64,000 nt of DNA. Source: Trichobilharzia regenti. Lineage: Eukaryota > Platyhelminthes > Trematoda > Strigeidida > Schistosomatidae. Shown piece by piece: positions 10,285 to 21,244 of the stretch. The notes beneath the pieces were generated by a model, which worked only from the letters and a program-made list of their open reading frames with translations, was not told the DNA's origin and did no database searches. Numbering within the stretch: position 1 is the first letter of the stretch; every line of letters starts with the position of its first letter. The position numbers and the translations under genes were made by a program. Location of the stretch: NCBI GenBank assembly GCA_944472135.2, contig OX235270.1, positions 132,661,632 to 132,725,631 on the forward strand. The letters are read 5' to 3'.

Positions 10285-11575
10285 TCAGGAGAAACAAGTC
10301 ATGTGTTGATCAAATCGCCACTCTACGGATCATCATTGAACAAAGCTTGGAATGGCAGTCACCTCTCTATCTCAACTTCATCGACTTTCAAAAGGCCTTC
10401 GACAGCGTCGATCGAGAGGTCATTTGGAAACTACTTCGCTACTACGGGGTGCCATCGACAATTATACATCTCATCCAACAGTTGTACGACAATGCTGCAT
10501 TCCAAGTAATCCACAACGGGAAAATTACGGAAGCCTTCGAAGTGAGGACGGGAGTGAGGCAAGGCTGTCTGCTATCGCCAATGATCTTCCTGATTGCAGT
10601 AGACTGGATTATGCGACAGACAACAGGCAACGAGGGAACAGGCATAAAATGGACTCACACAAACAGAGACTTCGAGGATCTGGACTTCGCCGATGATATG
10701 TGTCTGGTTTCCCACAAACTGAAAGATATGCAAGTGAAAAGCAACAAGTTGGAAGAACAGCAACCGGAGAAAATAGGACTTCAGGTGAACAAAGATAAAA
10801 CAGCGGTGATGAAGACTCCTGGCCAACACCAACAGCAACAACAACAACAGACAACAGTCAGCCAGCATAAATGGCACGAACCTGAAAGAAACAAACTCCT
10901 TCACCCACCGACCCACCTACCTGGGAAGCATCGTTTCAACTACAGGCGGGAGGAACTGACGAGGATATCAAAGCCAGAATCGGAAAAGCAAGACAGGCTT
11001 TCATTACCCTGAAGTCTGTGTGGAGGTCAACAGCACTCACCATCTAAAATAAGATCCGGATTTTCAACTCCAATTCACATTGCAGTCAGTGCCACTCTAT
11101 AGATCAGAGACTTGGCCAGCGCGTCATCAAGAGCATCTCGAACGAACTTCACACCTTCATTAACAGTTGTCTTCGCTCAATACTACTCTAGGTCAGATGG
11201 CCAGCCAGAAAAGATCACCAGCAGGGTGGGATCTCTGGCAATGAGCGAACCAACCGGCCCAGCAGGAACCGATTGCGAAACAAATAGGCGGAGGAAATGG
11301 AGATGGATTGGCTGGCCATACTCTCTGGAAACCGTCAAGTGAGTGACATCACTAGACAAGCCATTGCTCGAGTGGAAACAGGCCGAAAGGGAAGCGGGTG
11401 GCGAGTTGGTCGTCGATGCATGGGTGAGGGTGATTTGGAGGCGGTCGTGTGAAGAGGAGATGAAAGCATGTGGGCAGACCTGGAGCGGTGTGAAAACGTT
11501 GGCAGATAACCGAAGGCAATGGAGACGCACAGCTGAAGCTTTATGTTCCTCTAAGAATTAAAGGATATATAATAA
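10285..11575 (+). pseudogene. RTE-like (SR2-like) retrotransposon, RT palm to 3' tail
   Basis: The 221-residue reading from 10347 contains RT motif A (FIDFQKAFDSVD, residues 11-22), RQGCLLSP (71-78) and FADD (114-117), the last carrying the catalytic aspartate pair. FADD with this context is typical of RTE-clade elements such as schistosome SR2. A frameshift near residue 165 is followed by further frames. The C-terminal region at 11343-11561 contains WRRSCEEEMKACGQTW and NRRQWRRTAEALCSS. The copy ends in an AATAATAATA tail at about 11565-11580. The endonuclease and RT fingers are absent, so it is a 5'-truncated dead copy. A near-identical partner lies inverted at 35037-36035. Confidence 0.85.
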
Positions 11576-11869
11576 TAATACATTTTTTCCTACTATTTCA
11601 AGTCTACAATTCTGATTTCTACCGGCCCACTTCAACACGGATGGCATATTTGTATAAGTAACTGAAATAATATAATAACCATGACATCAAAAGTACGGTA
11701 AACGATAGAAGTGCTTTACAAGATGACATCAGCCAAAAAATTATGACCATCAAGCAAAACCGAATGCAAGTCTTATGTTCGTCTTCTAATTTTTAAACAC
11801 TGTGAATTCATTTCTTTAGAAATCGACTCCACATCTGCCAGACAAACGCATTACTGACCTAAGTTAGCG

Positions 11870-12045
11870 AACCACTGGAAAATTCGGGAGTACTGAATAG
11901 CTGTTTCATCCTAGTTTTGAACTCGCTGGCGTAGTACGCATTTACCACCGGGGACCGGTTACAAGGCAAGCTCGTAGACTATCCAACCTCTGCCACGTGA
12001 TTCAATGGCCTAGTCAAGTCCACCAATTCAAGTAACAGAACACGT
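11870..12045 (-). repeat. Sm-alpha-like repeat (minus half of pair)
   Basis: Minus-strand hammerhead remnant at 11890-11950: GCGTACTACG, CCAGCGA, GTTCAAAACTAGGAT, GAAA, CAGCTATTC, AGTACTCCCG. Stem II and the GAAA box remain; CTGATGA is degraded. GAGCTTGCCTTGTAACC-type blocks follow. Paired with an inverted copy at 12112. Confidence 0.65.
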
Positions 12046-12111
12046 ATTCGCTTATGACACTGGTTAGCAGCTGCGATATATATATATATGCATATATAAC
12101 ACAGAGTGGCA

Positions 12112-12275
12112 GGAGCTGGAATTCATGGGCTTTTGAGTCGCGTCCCATTGGCTCAATAATCTACCGGCTTGCCTTGTAACCGGAAGGTCCTTGACTCAAA
12201 CCCTACCGGCAGGTGCGTACTGCCAGTGAGTCTCGAACTAGGACGAAACAACCAGTAGTATACTAAAATTGATTT
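12112..12275 (+). repeat. Sm-alpha-like repeat (plus half of pair)
   Basis: Plus copy with the GCTTGCCTTGTAACCGGAAG block and hammerhead remnant 12215-12262: GTACTG, CCAGTGA, GTCTCGAACTAGGAC, GAAA, CAACCAGTAGTA. Stem II (GTC/GAC) and GAAA are kept; CTGATGA is changed to CCAGTGA. Confidence 0.65.
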
Positions 12276-13094
12276 TTTTTGTTAATAACTTTAGGTAAAA
12301 AATCACTTACTGCTGGCTTGTCGTAGTCTAACATCCTTCAGTGCTTCAGTGCTCTTGCCGTGTAACTTTAACTTTTAAAAAACGTGCTCACTTCTCTTGG
12401 CTGTGTACATGAAATTCAACAAAAAGCTTCGCAAAATTCACCTTATCGACTGAGAATTTTTTTCAGGAAAAAAAAATTAAAAAGATATCACAGCAAACTA
12501 ATCTAAAACTGGCGCTGGAAGTCTCTTTTTTTCTCTCTCATAGTCTGTCTGTATTTCTCCCCGTATTCATATATATATATATATATATTCGTCTGCTATT
12601 TAAAGTGACAAAATTCCGAGAAAGTAATCTGGTTACTATTCTCACTTATCTTTTATGCAGTAATAAAACTATTAATAATAAAGTTATTTTTCATACAGAA
12701 AAGAACAGTAATATATATATATATATATCAAAACAATACGATTATCGATAAACTAATCAATAGCGTTAGTTTTTGTTTTTGAAATAAGCATAAACACCCA
12801 ACTTCTGTAAACAGTACTGGTATCTTTGCCTAGTGTTCTATCGAATGGCTAAATAGAATACCCGATTGAAAGTTGCTCTAGAATGACACTAGATGACTGG
12901 ACGCAATCGCAGTTTATTTGACGTTTATTAGTAGGGCAATAACAATGGAAACAACGTCCAGCTTACTTCCCAGTGGTTAGATAATATACTTTTGAGTCAG
13001 CTTGTTGATATATATATATATATATACATATGTATTTGAGTTACTTAATTACAAAATCTGCCGTTACCTGGTTGTAGTCTGCTTAAAACTCACT
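12276..13094. other. AT-rich spacer with TA microsatellites
   Basis: No gene recognised. TA dinucleotide runs at about 12569-12588, 12710-12728 and 13009-13026. Confidence 0.6.
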
Positions 13095-13520
13095 GAATTA
13101 GGAAGTGAAGAAGAGTGCCGTGGCTGAAAAAGACAATTCTATGACACAATGGCTGGCAACTGAAGCAGAACAGACAAGGCGTAGGGAAAAAGAGACCTCA
13201 AAACATTAAATTAGATAACCAGGCGGCTGGGTATTCATGAAGAGATCAATGCCGGGGGAGCCAATAAAAGATGTTCAAGGAAACCTTGTTACCAAGGCGA
13301 AGAAACAAATGGAACAATGGGCTGATCACTTCAAAAGACTCTTAAATCGACCATCACGCATACAACTACCTGTCAGTGGACATTAATCCTCCAACGAAAG
13401 CAGAAATTTTGAATGAGATCAAGCTATAAGCAAGGAAGGCAGCAGGACTGGATGTTATTCCACGTAAAGCAATAGAAGCAGATCCACAGACTACAGTGGA
13501 TATGTTGACGATTAATTTAT
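13095..13520 (+). pseudogene. RTE-like retrotransposon, inter-domain fragment
   Basis: Readable pieces in changing frames: HFKRLLNRPS, then PPTKAEILNEIK, ARKAAGLDVIP and KAIEADPQTT. These match the conserved stretch between endonuclease and RT in RTE proteins (WxEHFxxLLNRP...KxPGxDNIP). No aspartate motifs; the copy stops at a PLE-related segment. Confidence 0.7.
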
Positions 13521-13700
13521 GTGTAAAACTTGGACACTGTGGTAGTCAGTAATTCCATATTAATTTGTTTATTAGATATATCACACAGTAAAACGTAATA
13601 TTTACTGGACGCCGTTTCGAACTCATCTCAATACTGTTCATAATCATATCAGTTATAATCACACGACTTCGAAACTTGAGTTTTATAGTTTTCTTTGTCC
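13521..13700 (-). repeat. Poseidon-type PLE terminal segment
   Basis: The block AAAACTTGGACACTGTGGTAG and following TCACACAGT are shared with 32505-32640 and, in reverse orientation, with 48200-48275 just upstream of a PLE N-terminal frame. It therefore lies inverted relative to the PLE coding fragment that follows. Confidence 0.5.
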
Positions 13701-13869
13701 TCTCTTATTTGTCGTCGGAGGGTAGTAGAAGTTCCAGATATCTGGGACACGTGTTGAATCATTCCTATTACATGTATTAGCAGTTGATTTGATAAACAAA
13801 GCTTCTGTTATCAATCTCCCCCGCCCTACCCTGTGACATTAGATTTTAAAACTGTCATCCTATCCCATC

Positions 13870-14695
13870 CTATTGTGTCGTTGTATGTAATTGCATGTAA
13901 TGAGTGTTATAGCTGAACTATTCTCTAGATTTCTTATCTTATTTGGGTCAACCAATCTAGATTTTGCTAGGTTTTTATGTTCAGCCATAATGCTGGGGGT
14001 GCAGTTGTGCCTGACTTCCACAGTATTTAAACTCCAAGGGAAAATATACGAACAAACTGAGGAAGTTGCCATGGGACCGACAATATCACAGGTTGTAGCA
14101 AATATATTCGTGGGCAGGTGGGAAAACATAGCAACTGAAACGTTTACCCCCACCCCAAAAGTATGATGGAGGTATGTGGATGACACATTCACTGTACTTA
14201 CAACACAAGATGTAGATAGAACACATCAACTCGAAGGTATAGGCAATTCAATTCACTTATGAATTGGAAAATTAGGAAGGGGAGCTCCCAATGTTAGATT
14301 GCAACGTAAAAAGGAAAGAAGATGGGAAGTTAAATACTAGTGTTTACAAGAAACCCACACATTCAAACAGATATTTGGACTTCCGATCATCCCATGCTAT
14401 ATCAGTAAAAAAAGAATTGGTGAAATGCTCAAGTGACAGAGCACAAAAACTAATTAGCACCAAGGAAAATATAAGACAAGAAATGATACACATAAAAGAA
14501 GCCTTGAAACTTAATCATTATCCAGATAAATTAGTCAGGAAATATGTAAGGAAATCTAAAAATAAAATAAATAATGATATGGCGATAGTGATAATAATAA
14601 TAATGATAACACTAATAATCATAATAATAATAGTGATAATAATAATATTAATGACGAAATCAACAATAAGGAATCTAAATCATCAGCAGTAATTT
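13870..14695 (+). pseudogene. Penelope-like element, second family (Poseidon-type RT)
   Basis: RT fragment with AMGPTISQVVANIF (cf. MGSPxSPxxANxxM) near 14070-14110, then WRYVDDTFTVL after a stop at about 14164, then in another frame LDCNVKRKEDGKLNTSVYKK and PTHSNRYLDFRSSH (14291-14400). The latter is the hallmark post-palm block of Poseidon/Penelope-type PLEs and differs clearly from the other PLE family here (KPTWNGQ). Several frame changes and an ATA-rich end make it a pseudogene. No GIY-YIG segment is attached. Confidence 0.75.
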
Positions 14696-14795
14696 CATAC
14701 ATATGTCGGGAACCTTTCTCAGAATTCTTAACAAGGCAGGAATAAAAGTCGCTGGCATTCAAACCAACCACAAACTCAATTAAAAACAAGCTCTG

Positions 14796-15090
14796 TCGGT
14801 TAGGCGGAAGAAATGGAGATGGATTGGCTGGCCATACTCTCAGGAAACCATCAAGTGAGTGACATCACTAGACAAGCCATCGCTCGAGTGGAACCAGGCC
14901 GAAAGGGAAGCGGGTGGCGAGTTGGTCGTCGATGCATGGGTGAGGGTGATTTGGAGGTGGTCGTGTGAGGAGGAGATGAAAGCATGTGGGCAGACCTGGT
15001 GCGGTGTGAAAACGTTGGCAGAAAACAGAAGGCAATGGAGGTGTGCAGCTGAAGCTTTATGTTCCTCTAGGAATTAAAGAATATAATAAT
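14796..15090 (+). pseudogene. RTE-like retrotransposon, short 3' end
   Basis: About 295 bp almost identical to 11280-11575, encoding the C-terminal WRWSCEEEMKACGQTW and AEALCSSRN segment and ending in an AATAATAATAA tail. Heavily 5'-truncated insertion next to the PLE fragment. Confidence 0.85.
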
Positions 15091-15224
15091 AATAATAAAT
15101 AATAATAAGCAGATATTTTCATCAAGATTTTCAATTACACAATCAAAAATATCAGTCATTACATTTGAAATCGTGGAAATAGCCATTGGAACATTAGTTT
15201 GAAGAGAACACGAAGTTCAGCAAA

Positions 15225-15362
15225 GATATCTTTTCGGCGATTTCATTATCAAAAGCTCTTCAATCGCATTTATATGGATTAGTTTACATGGATACAATTA
15301 TTGTTTGTTCAATTCCACATAGTAACGAAGGTGATAGTAATTTTCAACTTGATATGAAAGTT
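15225..15362 (-). repeat. PLE inverted terminal repeat, left arm
   Basis: Reverse complement of 16905-17045. Minus reading contains a hammerhead-like end: GAAGAGC, TTTTGATAATGAA, CGCCGAAA, AGATATCTTTGC, TGAAC. Only part of the CTGATGA box remains. The two arms flank the minus-strand PLE at 15845-16915. Confidence 0.65.
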
Positions 15363-15844
15363 TGAAGGTACGAATATAGATTACAAGGGGCTTAGAGACA
15401 AGATTTCATAGGATTAGAAAACAGTTACAACGTATGCAAAAAATTAATATTTGATTACTGGAGAAATAATTTTAAAGGCGAGTACAAGGTGATAATTATT
15501 TTCAGCTTGATATGAATTACAGGAGGCTTGGAGACGCAGGGATAGAACGAATTACAGGTGTGAACAAAATGAGCAAGGAAACAAATTGAAATCAAAATTT
15601 TCAGCTTGAAATGTAAGTTAGGAGGTGTGAATATAGATTACAAGAGGCATAGAAACCAAAATTAGAATATAATTGTAAAATGGTTATTCTAAATGGATTA
15701 GAAGTGTGATCACGGGGAGCATGGAAACAAAATTAAAATAAGTTATTTTATAACTGAAAGAATCGGATGAGTTGAACGAAAGTAAAGAAAGAAAATTACA
15801 CACAGATAGAACAAAACAACAAAACAAAACTGAAGGATAAGGGA
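15363..15844 (-). repeat. Degenerate tandem units in PLE 3' region
   Basis: A motif like GGTGATA...TTTTCA(A/G)CTTGATATGAA followed by a GATTACAAG/AGGCTTGGAGAC-like block recurs from about 15328, 15487, 15592 and 15690, with strong divergence. It looks like an ancient tandem array in the non-coding end of the PLE. Confidence 0.35.
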
Positions 15845-16915
15845 ACATATCGGACTAGGTCCATGGTAGTTGTAAAGGCTGGACTAGTTTCTTTTGAACA
15901 CATAGCTCTGGCTTTCCAATGCATATGACGAAGCTTCCACAGTACAAAGAAGTCGGAAACACACTGCCTTTGGTAGATTTTTCTTCACTTTGTAAATGAC
16001 CCTGAGTGATGAGTCATTTGAGATTCTGTGACAGGTATTGACGAGATGTTCAGTTATTGCGATTCTGATTGAACCAGTGCCTCCCCTTTGTAGCCACGGT
16101 GGATGATGTTCTCTAACACGTTTTGATAAGGCCCGCATAGAACGACCTATGTACCTAGCTTCGCAAGAGCAGGTGAACTGATATATGTACATGAAGTGTT
16201 CATATGCGGAAGTCTGTCCTTCCCGTTGCTCCGAAGTAGTGGATGGCCAGTGAATATCACTCTTAGAGTTGCTGCCGGAAAAGTCTTCTTCACGGAATTG
16301 GAGATTCTCCTTTCATGGATATCTGCTGCTAGATCTCCCCTGAATTCCAGATTAAAAGAGAATGTCTTCTTTTGCACTGAAGCGTATTCTTCTCTTTTTG
16401 GCCTTAGTTTCATTTTCTTCTCCACGAAATGCGGTGGGTATCCATTTTGAAGCAGGATGCTTTTGAAAAATAGCAGCTCTCCTTCTAAACATTCATCGCT
16501 ACAAATTCTTCTGGTACGGTGGGCTAGCGAGATGATGAGAGCTTTTTTACGGTTGATAGGTATCCAACTGTAGAACTTTGTCAGTTGACCATTCCATGTT
16601 GGTTTTCTGTGGATAGATCTTTTCAGAGTTCCGTCATCTCTTCTTGTCAATTCGACGTTCAGGAATGGAATCTTTGATTCATTTTCAACTTCCATTGTGA
16701 ATTTAATTGAAGGATGGTAGTTATTAAACTCCTGTAAGATACAATTTAAATCGGAATCATCTTGACAAACTATAAAAGTGTCATCGACGTATATTTTGTA
16801 CAGCAGAAATTTGTCGATTGTTGATTTTAAGATGCCGTTTTCCAGGCTGGTCATGAAGCAGTCTGACAAAAGTGGGCCAAGGGGAGAGCCCATAGCAATC
16901 GCGTCTTTCTGTCAT
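15845..16915 (-). pseudogene. Penelope-like element: RT plus GIY-YIG nuclease
   Basis: Best coding copy of PLE family 1. The frame 16893-16147 (248 aa) starts at MGSPLGPLLSDCFM, has YVDDTF at residues 35-40 with both catalytic aspartates, then FLNVELTRRDDGTLKRS, KPTWNGQL and FPAATLRVIFTGHP. A +/-1 frameshift near 16170 leads into 16192-15884, which carries the GIY-YIG core CSCEARYIGRSMRALSKR, REHHPPWLQRG, EHLVNTCH and AEASSYALE. RT plus a C-terminal GIY-YIG domain is diagnostic of EN(+) PLEs. The N-terminal domain and RT motif A are missing. Flanked by inverted terminal repeats. Probably inactive because of the truncation and frameshift. Confidence 0.88.
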
Positions 16916-17045
16916 ATCAAGTTGAAAATTACTATCACCTTCGTTACTATGTAGAATTGAACAAACAATAATTGTATCCATGTAAACTAATCTATGTAAA
17001 TGCGATTGTAGAGCTTTTGATAATGAAATCGCCGAAAAGTATACA
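16905..17045 (+). repeat. PLE inverted terminal repeat, right arm
   Basis: Reverse complement of 15225-15362, overlapping the N-terminal border of the truncated PLE frame. Ends in the hammerhead-like GATTGTAGAGC, TGATAATGAA and CGCCGAAAAG, truncated before stem III and the cleavage site. Confidence 0.65.
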
Positions 17046-18074
17046 TTTGAAGCAATGTGGATCAATACAATCAAATATAATCAAGGAGAATATTTAGTAG
17101 AATAATCATAAATGAGGGAGGAGAGGGAGAGGAACTGAACAAACCTTTGCTCAACACAAAGACTGAGCAGATATTTTTTATGGCGACTGTATCAGCTCTG
17201 TTTAATAATCGAAGACGTATAAACTTAGGGAATTCGGGTGCCACCATGTGTAGAATTGTAGAAGCTGATTTTTTCTTGTAAATCTTGTGATTCGCATCCA
17301 CAAGATGTGCCAGTCTGTATGAAACTTCTGATTGACCTTACGACTCTTTTATCTTACCATGCTGGAAATCGCTCAGGAAGGCGATGGTCGGCTTGTCGAG
17401 CCATTATGCCTATGTATCTGTCTCTCCTGACCACTTACGCTAATGGCGATTATTTTACTAGTGAACCATTGATAGACAGTCTTCATACTACTTATTCCCA
17501 CTTGTGTGTAGTCCACGCAGCAGACCACATAGCTTTTTAAATTCTGAACCGACTGGAACAACTTAGAACAATTTTACGAAGATAAGTGTCATCAGAAGCG
17601 TACTTGGACCTTTTGCATGAGTGTTAGCGAATGAAATAAATTGCTAGTGAACAAATCGCTTGTAATAGGTCAAACATATTGTGTCGGGGCTAGTGTCCGA
17701 ATCTCAGTAGCTGGAGCAGTGTTCAAATCCGTGACCTGTTTGCTGGGAGTCGGGAGTCTACACCAATCAGCCAAACCATTATAATTTACAAGTCAAAACA
17801 GTGTTACAAGATTAAAGGAAAAGCTTGAGAGCAGTTGAAAGCCTTTCTACCACTACACTCCATCATAAATATATCTGCATCCCTTTCTATTGACCAACAA
17901 ACTAGTCAGTCAATATTCTGAGACCTAAAAAAGAGACAGCGAACCTCCAAATTCGGCTGTATACATGACATAAATATCATCAATACATGACATATATCAT
18001 AATGTTTAGTCATTCTTACCAATTTTTTGCTGACAGAAACATTTTGGGGGGCCATTTGTAGGTATTTGATTTTT
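17046..18074. other. No gene recognised
   Basis: Open frames at 17071-17561 have no recognisable motif. A GTTCAAATCC-type B-box look-alike occurs near 17720, without a matching A-box. Confidence 0.45.
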
Positions 18075-18200
18075 TTCAAGTTTGGCCACAGGTTGATATC
18101 AGTTAAGGAACCATTGAAAGAAAGAGGGGAGTACTGGACAGCTGTCTCATCCTAGTTTGGGATTTCCATTCAGCAGTTCCTAATGACCAGATGGAATACC
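18075..18200 (-). repeat. Sm-alpha-like fragment with hammerhead remnant
   Basis: Minus reading gives CTGAATGGA, AATCCCAAACTAGGAT, GAGA, CAGCTGTC, CAGTACTCCC, then the GATATCAACC tail block. GAAA is changed to GAGA. Stem II and the cleavage region are well kept. Confidence 0.65.
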
Positions 18201-19735
18201 CCCTGAAGCACTGAAAGCCTTCCCAGAGACGACAGCAGACATGCAGACGCCATTATTGCAAAAGGTCTGGAAGGAGGGAAAGGTGCTCACTGATTGGAGG
18301 AAAGGTTACTTCGTGAAACTACCAAAGAAGGGCGACTTAGGACACACTCTGCAAGAACTGGCGAGGAATCATGCTCCTATCGATGCCAAGTAAAATTCTG
18401 AGTCGCATCATTCTGGAGAGAATAAAGGACGTATTGGAGACAGAACTCCGACCAGAACAAGCTGGCTGGATTCAGGAAAGGCGAATCATGTACTGACCGA
18501 ATTGCAACTCTACGCAACATCATCGAACAAAGCATGGAATGGCGATCAAACCTCAACCTCAACTTTATAGACTTTGAGAAGGCCTTCGACAGCGTTGACA
18601 ACGAAGTAATTTGGAAATTACTCGAGTACTATGGCGTACCCCAAATATTCATCAACCTTATTCAACAGCTGTACGACAACGGCACCTGCCAAGTGATCCA
18701 CAACGGAAAACTCAGCGAGGCGTTTTGAGTAAACACAGGAGTCAGACAAGGGAGCTTATTATCACCAATGATATTCCTAATTGTGGTGGACTGACTGGAT
18801 TATGCGTCAGACAGTGAGTGGGAAACGAGAAGACAGGGATATCCTGGACCGACGTGAAGAACCTAGAAGACCTGGATTTCGCTCGTGGATGATTTATGCT
18901 TGATGTTACACAAAATCGAAGACTTACAAGCGAAAACTGACAAACTGGTCGAAGAAGCACTCGGCGAAGAGAGGACTCCAGGTGAATATAGACAAGACGG
19001 AGGTTATGAAAATACCCAACCAACAACAACAATAACAGCAACATCCAGTGCCAATCACCATCAACGGGAGAGATTTGGAAGAGGTTACTTCATTCACTTA
19101 TCTAGGGAGCATTGTCTCAACTACAGACAGTCGGAACGGACGAGGATGTCAAATCGAGCGAGAATCGGGAAGGCGAGAAACGCAAACATTCATCAACCTG
19201 ACTGAAACCAATCTGGAAATCTTCGTCACTCAGCATCAACAACAAAATTCGATCGGATTTTCAATACAAAGAACGTCAAGTCAGTCAGTTCTTCTATACG
19301 GATCAGAAACTTGGCGGGTGACAAAGAATATTTCCAAAAGGCTGCAGACCTTTACTAACAACTGTCTTCGCTCAATACTGAAATCAGATGGTCGGAAAGA
19401 ATCACCAACAAGGAATTATGGGAACAAACAAAGCAAGAACCAATCGCCAACCAACAAATATGCAGGAGAAAGTGGAGATGGATCTGACACTCGCTGAGGA
19501 GACCGCTGGGTGACATCGCGCGTCAGGCCATTGCTCGAGTGGAACCAGGCCGAAAGGGAAGCGGCGTGTGGGACGTCAGTGCAAGGGTGACATAGAGGAG
19601 ATCGTGTGAAGAGGAGTTGAAAGAATATGGATTAACATGGATGGAGGCGAAAAGTATAGCAGAAGACAGAAGAAAATGGAGACGTGCAGTTGAAGCCCTA
19701 TGTTCCACTAGGAACCCAAGGGAGCAATAATAATA
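18201..19735 (+). pseudogene. RTE-like (SR2-like) retrotransposon, longest RT copy
   Basis: Covers most of the RT and the C-terminal region in shifting frames: PEALKAFPETTADM, LPKKGDLG, then from 18534 MEWRSNLNLNFIDFEKAFDS (motif A), VIWKLLEYYGVP and VIHNGKLSEAF. After a stop come TGVRQGSLLSPMIF and a FADD-region remnant near 18890. The 19048 frame has FTYLGSIVSTTDS and the 19300 region LLYGSETWRVTK, both classic RTE/LINE landmarks. The end carries GTTCCACTAGGAACCC and AATAATAATAA at 19727-19739. 5'-truncated, multiple frameshifts. Confidence 0.85.
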
Positions 19736-19740
19736 ATAAG

Positions 19741-19855
19741 TTCCTAATGACTGGGGTTCAAACACACCACCTTCCCGTTACAAGACATGCTTGTAAGCCA
19801 TTCATCCACTGGGACTCGATTCAATGGTCCATGAATTCTAACTTCTACCAGTCTT
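19741..19855 (-). repeat. Sm-alpha-like repeat (minus half of pair)
   Basis: Minus fragment with GCTTGTAAGCC, CCACTGGGACTCGATTCAAT and GAATTCTAACTTCTACCAG blocks, immediately downstream of the RTE tail. The hammerhead half is absent. Paired with an inverted unit from 19856. Confidence 0.65.
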
Positions 19856-20250
19856 GATTTTAATTGATATCAACTCGCAGTCAAGCTTGAAACAAATTAA
19901 ATCTCTATAGAATAACTTTTGAAAATAATTATGATGCTCACTGGTGACTGGCTAGAAGTTGCCTAGAGTTCTGGTGAGAAGTCACGGCCAGTGGGATGGA
20001 TTTCCCGCCAGTGACAGTGATTGGTGGAAGCGCTGAAATTACGAGCTGGTAGAAGTTAGAATTCATGGGGCATTAAATCGGGTCCCAGTGCATGAATGAT
20101 TTACTAGCTTGACTTGTGACCCGAAGGTGCTGGGTTGGAACTCCAGTGGTTACGTTCTGATGACGAGTTTCAAAACTAGGACGAAACAGCTGTTCATTAC
20201 TTTGCAGTTCTTAATGATTCTCTAAATGACATCATTCCGTAGTTAAACTT
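19856..20250 (+). repeat. Sm-alpha-like repeat, full-length unit with hammerhead
   Basis: Starts in the post-ribozyme blocks (GATATCAACTCGCAGTC), then CTGGTGACTGGCTAG, CCGCCAGTGACAGTGA, AGAAGTTAGAATTCATGG and CTTGACTTGTGACCCGAAGG, then a ribozyme at 20158-20215, and ends after a second set of tail blocks. The unit is therefore flanked on both sides by post-cleavage sequence, as a tandem transcript or circular template would give (inference). Confidence 0.75.
20158..20215 (+). ncRNA. Hammerhead ribozyme-like motif (Sm-alpha type)
   Basis: Among the best Sm-alpha ribozymes here: CTGATGA at 20159-20165, CGAGTTTC...AACTAGGAC as stem II region, then GAAA, CAGCTG (palindromic stem III) and TTC as the NUH site. 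If stem II is GTTT/GGAC, as in the published Sm-alpha fold, the core reads ATGACGA, with the first C changed to A. Stem I pairing (GTTCTG with ATTACT) is weak. Activity not predictable by eye. Confidence 0.55.
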
Positions 20251-21244
20251 TGTCTTTAACCTCACCCGTTTGACGTAGTGTAATTTTGCTTGTCTCTTGT
20301 TTCTTTGATTTCATTTCAACTCAGTACATTGTTACCTTTATTTTTTATTTATTAGTCACTCTGCATCTAACACATATTTCACCTTTATTGCGTAACTCCT
20401 TTACCATTATATGCATATATTTATTTTGTTTAAACTTGAACTGCCAGTGTAAAAACTAAATAAGCGCAATTTTCTGAGCACTGTTTACTAATTGTGGAAC
20501 TTTCTGTCAACTGACAACATGTAAAATTTGCAAATATGTTAAAACTTTTCTGTACATAAACCTCATAATTTATTTAGGCTGTAAGCAGCTGATGAGAAGC
20601 CAACGAAATAAACACAGGATGGCACCATATTATTCTGCACAAACCTCCACTGTTGTTCTTGCTTTATTCAAAATTCATCAAGGGGAATAAATGCATGAAT
20701 TCCGATGCTATCAACGAATGGCTTGTGAAGCACTCTAAACAAAGCGTCGCTTGCGAATGGACAGCTCACTTTGGTTCCTAATCAAAAACTTCACTTTAGG
20801 AATTCCGTGGAGTGATGTGTCACATATTTTCCATAGATGCCGTATACAAACTCCATCTTCAAAGTTCATCTTACCTCCGGAAACCTAAAGAAATTTAAAA
20901 AAAACGGCGATCCGTTTAGGAAGATTGACGGTAGTTTCCCCCAGTTAAGTATTATTTTTCGACAATCAGAAACATAAAACTTCACCTTTGGATGCCTTTA
21001 TTCTGAATAACAGTCCTCTTGTTCCTCTTGGCATAGGTATACCGGTGTTTTGACATGAATGTCGTCCAAAAGGTTGAGTGACGCTACTTACAATGATTAC
21101 AAAGAGGCATGAATCGACCTCTAAAAATTGCAATAGGTGAGATATTTTTTTCGATACCACCCATTCAGTCTAATCAATTTTCTTGAAACCAGTGATCCAT
21201 CGCTTCGTTCACATAGTTGCAACGTTAACTGCACACCCAAAGTC
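20251..21244. other. No gene recognised; element-end motif at 20574-20640
   Basis: AT-rich. At 20574-20640 the motif series GGCTGTAAGCAG, CTGATGA, CCAACGAAAT and ATATTATTCTG parallels 22-105. No coding signal recognised. Confidence 0.4.

Noticed and set aside
10572..10916. Minus-strand open frame with leucine-rich stretch
   Set aside because: Antisense shadow of the RTE reverse transcriptase; the LLLLLLL run is antisense to a CAA repeat.
14574..14692. C-terminal Ile-rich membrane segment of the PLE protein
   Set aside because: It is an ATA/AAT simple repeat read as Ile.
15363..15844. CRISPR-like or satellite array
   Set aside because: Units are too diverged and irregularly spaced, with no constant repeat; listed only as a degenerate tandem region.
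17071..17561. Possible small host genes
   Set aside because: No motif, no splice-like context, typical of chance frames in this composition.
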